NCBI GenBank assembly: GCA_023264915.1
Contig: JAHFUU010000088.1
Location: 1-8,169, forward strand
DNA: 8,169 nt
Direction: 5' to 3'
DNA from: Microthrixaceae bacterium
GTDB lineage: Bacteria > Actinomycetota > Acidimicrobiia > Acidimicrobiales > Acidimicrobilacustridaceae
Shown: positions 5,907 through 8,169 of the stretch, piece after piece
How the letters are laid out: each line of letters begins with the position of its first letter
Numbering within the stretch: the stretch's first letter is position 1
Position numbers and translations under genes: made by a program
The notes under the pieces: generated by a model
What the model saw: only the letters and a program-made list of their open reading frames with translations
Databases searched by the model: none
Told to the model about the DNA's origin: nothing

Positions 5907-6947
5907 GTGGACGTGGCGCTGTTTGACTACACGCTGCCTGCGGATCGCATCGCGCAGCGGCCAGTGGAGCCCCGCGACGCGGCGCGGCTCCTGGTGGATC
6001 GCGGCGACCGCCAACCGCACCAGAACCGGACGGTGGCGGACCTGGCCGAGCTGCTCGAACCAGGTGACGTCCTGGTGATGAACGACACCCGGGTGCTGCC
6101 GGCACGGTTGTTGCTGAACAAGGGGACAGGCGGGCGAGCCGAGGTCCTCCTGCTCGAACCGGCGCAGGGAGATGGCCGCAGCTGGCACGCCCTTGTGCGC
6201 CCGTCGCGACGGTTGCCTGCGGGCACCATCCTCTATGGCGAGCAATCGGGCACCGAGGTTCCAGTTGTCGAGGTCGGGCCTGCCTGCGGCTCTTGGTCGG
6301 GCCCGGTGAGGCTCGTCGAGCTTCTCGGCACTGGCGCCACCTCCGATGAGCAAGTCATGCGGCGCTGGGGCCGGGTACCTCTTCCCCCCTACATCGAGGG
6401 CGACCTTCAGGACCCCGAGCGGTACCAGACCGTCTACGCGGACCGGGCTGACTCGGTTGCGGCACCGACTGCGGGCCTGCACCTGACCCGGGAGCTCATC
6501 GCGAGGTGTCGCCGGCGCGGGATCAGCACCGCGTTCGTGCGCCTCGCCGTGGGCCTGGGCACGTTCCGCCCGATGCTGGCCGGCGCCGTCGAGGACCACA
6601 CCATGCACCGGGAGCGCTACCGGGTGCCCGCCGCGACGATGGATGCGTGCCGGCGGGCCCGCAGGGTAATAGCAGTCGGAACCACCACCGTCAGGGCACT
6701 CGAGACCGCGGCCGCTACGGGCGAGCTCTCGGGGCGGACCGGCTTGTTCATCCGCAGGCCGTATGAGTTCTCGGCGGTCGACGTCTTGCTGACGAACTTC
6801 CATCTCCCGCGCTCGACCCTGCTGGTGATGATCGATGCTTTCGTCGGGCCGAGGTGGCGGGACCTCTACGAGGCAGCACTGCGCGACGGCTACCGCTTCT
6901 TGTCCTTCGGCGACGCCATGCTCTTGGATCGGGGATCGACGAGATGA
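5907..6947 (+). CDS. queA: S-adenosylmethionine:tRNA ribosyltransferase-isomerase (QueA)
   Basis: Transfers and isomerises the ribosyl group of S-adenosylmethionine onto preQ1 at tRNA position 34, giving epoxyqueuosine, the penultimate form of queuosine. The length of 346 aa is normal for the family. Conserved segments in order are LFDYTLPADRIAQRP (5-19), VMNDTRVLPARL (57-68), WHALVRPSRRL (93-103), RVPLPPYI (156-163), DSVAAPTAGLHLT (182-194), VGLGTFRP (215-222), GTTTVRALE (258-266), TNFHLPRSTLL (296-306) and GYRFLSFGDAML (328-339). The start is GTG 5907: the protein then begins MDVALFDY, in register with the family N-terminus, and the -10 box sits six bases upstream. The stop overlaps the tgt start in ATGA (6944-6947), so the two genes are translationally coupled and form a pathway operon. 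The family assignment is secure. Confidence 0.96.
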   Translation: MDVALFDYTLPADRIAQRPVEPRDAARLLVDRGDRQPHQNRTVADLAELLEPGDVLVMNDTRVLPARLLLNKGTGGRAEVLLLEPAQGDGRSWHALVRPSRRLPAGTILYGEQSGTEVPVVEVGPACGSWSGPVRLVELLGTGATSDEQVMRRWGRVPLPPYIEGDLQDPERYQTVYADRADSVAAPTAGLHLTRELIARCRRRGISTAFVRLAVGLGTFRPMLAGAVEDHTMHRERYRVPAATMDACRRARRVIAVGTTTVRALETAAATGELSGRTGLFIRRPYEFSAVDVLLTNFHLPRSTLLVMIDAFVGPRWRDLYEAALRDGYRFLSFGDAMLLDRGSTR

Positions 6948-8071
6948 GCCACAGCGGTCCCGTGCTGCGCTTCGAGGCGACAGCCACCGACGCCTCGGCA
7001 AGAGCGGGTTCGGTCCTCACCTCTCGGGGGCAGTTCCTGACGCCGTGCTTCATGCCTGTGGGTACGCGGGCTGCGGTCCGCACGCTGTCCTCGGTGGACC
7101 TCGAGTCACTCGGGGTGCAGGTGATGCTCGCCAACACCTACCACCTGATGTTGCGCCCGGGCGCGGAGGTCATCGCCCGGGCGGGGGGCATCCACGAGTT
7201 CGCCGGCTGGAACGGTCACGTCCTCACCGATTCGGGCGGTTACCAGGTGTACTCGCTCAACCCCACGGTCGACGACAGCGGTGCCACGTTCCGGTCCACA
7301 TACGACGGCAGCTCCCACCATCTGACACCTGAGCGTGCGGTCCAGATCCAGCACCTCCTCGGGAGTGACATCCAGATGGTGCTCGACGTCTGCCCGCCCC
7401 TTCCGTCAGAGCCAGGGCTGGTGCGGGCCGCCGTGGATCGCACGGCTGCGTGGGCCGCCCGCGCCAAGGCCGCCCATCAACCTGCTCTGGTCGGGGGCCA
7501 CGCCCAAGCGCTCTTCGGGATCGTGCAGGGAGGGATCGATCCGTGCCTGCGGAGGGAGAGCGCCGAACGCACCCTGGCGATTGGCTTCGACGGCTACGGG
7601 ATCGGGGGCCTGTCGGTGGGGGAGAGCCGGGACGAGATGCTCCCGGCGCTGGCCGCGGCCGTGGAGGTGCTGCCCACCGAATCGCCGCGGTACCTGATGG
7701 GCGTCGGCGACGCGATCGGGATCGTCGAAGCGATCGCGCTGGGTGTCGACATGTTCGACTGCGTGCTCCCCACCCGACTCGCGCGCCACGGCACGGTGCT
7801 CACGTCGGCGGGACGCCTCAACCTCCGCAACGCGGGCTTCGCATCAGACACCAACCCACTGGACCCGGCCTGTGACTGCATCGTGTGCGCGCGATGGTCG
7901 CGTGCCTACCTCCGTCACCTTCTGTGCGTCCACGAACCCACCGCTCCCAGGCTTGTGACCATCCACAACCTCCACTGGTTGCTGGCGCTGGTGGGCCGCG
8001 CCCGCGAGGCGATCCTGCGTGGCGAGCTCGACCGCCTGCGCGCGGAGGTCGCCAGAACCCTCAAAGGTTGA
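6944..8071 (+). CDS. tgt: tRNA-guanine transglycosylase (Tgt)
   Basis: Exchanges guanine 34 for preQ1 in the GUN-anticodon tRNAs (Asp, Asn, His, Tyr), the step before QueA. The 375-aa protein is a normal size for bacterial Tgt. The general-base aspartate is D96 in LTDSGGYQVYSL. Substrate-pocket residues are D148, Q195 in FGIVQGG, and G222-L223 in GGLSVGE. The nucleophile is D272 in VDMFDCVLPTR. The zinc site is C310, C312 and C315 in CDCIVC plus H341 in TIHNLHW. These were placed by aligning to the Zymomonas mobilis enzyme from memory, where they are D102, D156, Q203, G230-L231, D280, C318, C320, C323 and H349. All are present, so the enzyme should be active. Residue 149, after D148, is V where the Zymomonas enzyme has E. 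ATG 6944 overlaps the queA stop and has GGGGA 8 nt upstream; the longer frame from 6854 lies inside queA. The stop at 8069-8071 abuts the inverted repeat copy. Confidence 0.96.
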   Translation: MSHSGPVLRFEATATDASARAGSVLTSRGQFLTPCFMPVGTRAAVRTLSSVDLESLGVQVMLANTYHLMLRPGAEVIARAGGIHEFAGWNGHVLTDSGGYQVYSLNPTVDDSGATFRSTYDGSSHHLTPERAVQIQHLLGSDIQMVLDVCPPLPSEPGLVRAAVDRTAAWAARAKAAHQPALVGGHAQALFGIVQGGIDPCLRRESAERTLAIGFDGYGIGGLSVGESRDEMLPALAAAVEVLPTESPRYLMGVGDAIGIVEAIALGVDMFDCVLPTRLARHGTVLTSAGRLNLRNAGFASDTNPLDPACDCIVCARWSRAYLRHLLCVHEPTAPRLVTIHNLHWLLALVGRAREAILRGELDRLRAEVARTLKG

Positions 8072-8169
8072 ATCACGTGAAGCGCGAGTGAAGTTCTGGC
8101 CGAGGCAAGCTCGAAGATGCCAGGGAGCAGCCCTACGGGTCACGGGGGCGCATCTTCGGGCTTGCCCGT
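8072..8169 (-). repeat. Structured intergenic repeat, copy 3 (inverted, diverged, cut by window end)
   Basis: This is the reverse complement of the right part of copy 1. Positions 8072-8120 match 1077-1029 at 45 of 49 bases, and 8150-8169 match 998-979 at 18 of 20. The loop between (8121-8149) is different apart from its first bases. The two arms 8105-8120 and 8150-8165 form the same 16-position stem as in copy 1, here with one T-G wobble. It starts at the base after the tgt stop codon, so it may also act as the 3' end structure of the queA-tgt transcript. It should continue past the window with sequence like 978-847 reversed. Confidence 0.82.

Noticed and set aside
5535..7001. Long minus-strand open frame (488 codons) opposite the acyl-CoA synthetase end and queA
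   Set aside because: It is antisense to two clearly conserved genes, has an R/P/G-rich composition and reflects the high-GC codon bias of the plus strand.

Overview
The window is GC-rich with strong G/C third-position bias and frequent GTG starts. Several genes have a TANNNT box 6-7 nt before the start codon, as expected for leaderless transcripts. This fits a high-GC actinobacterium, and the gene style suggests an Acidimicrobiia-type lineage. That placement is inference, since there is no rRNA or marker phylogeny here.

Layout. Positions 107-832 (minus strand) encode a cysteine-rich protein of unknown function that may bind metal. Positions 833-1321 hold no convincing gene and are mostly a structured repeat: one 249-bp unit followed by a second copy truncated at 154 bp (153 of 154 positions identical). 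Positions 1322-4145 carry two adjacent genes for multi-pass membrane glycosyltransferases: a GT39/ArnT-like (PMT_2) enzyme, then a PIG-V-like mannosyltransferase-family protein. The first is interrupted by an in-frame amber codon at 2666-2668. Its conserved-looking C-terminal tail continues in the same frame for 99 codons, to a TGA directly before the PIG-V start. Positions 4202-5860 encode an AMP-forming acyl-CoA synthetase. Positions 5907-8071 are a queA-tgt operon joined by an ATGA overlap, for queuosine modification of tRNA. Immediately after the tgt stop comes a third, diverged and inverted copy of the repeat, cut by the window end.

How the genes fit together. The two glycosyltransferases probably act in extracytoplasmic glycosylation with lipid-phosphate sugar donors. 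The acyl-CoA synthetase feeds lipid metabolism and has no obvious link to its neighbours beyond orientation. Tgt inserts preQ1 into tRNA and QueA converts it to epoxyqueuosine, so those two act in one pathway.

Most notable signals: (1) the in-frame TAG inside the GT39-like gene; (2) a dispersed palindromic repeat whose long stem is kept by a paired substitution between copies; (3) recurrent leaderless-type promoter spacing. I found no CRISPR array, rRNA, tRNA, transposase or phage gene, and no convincing new multi-gene system.
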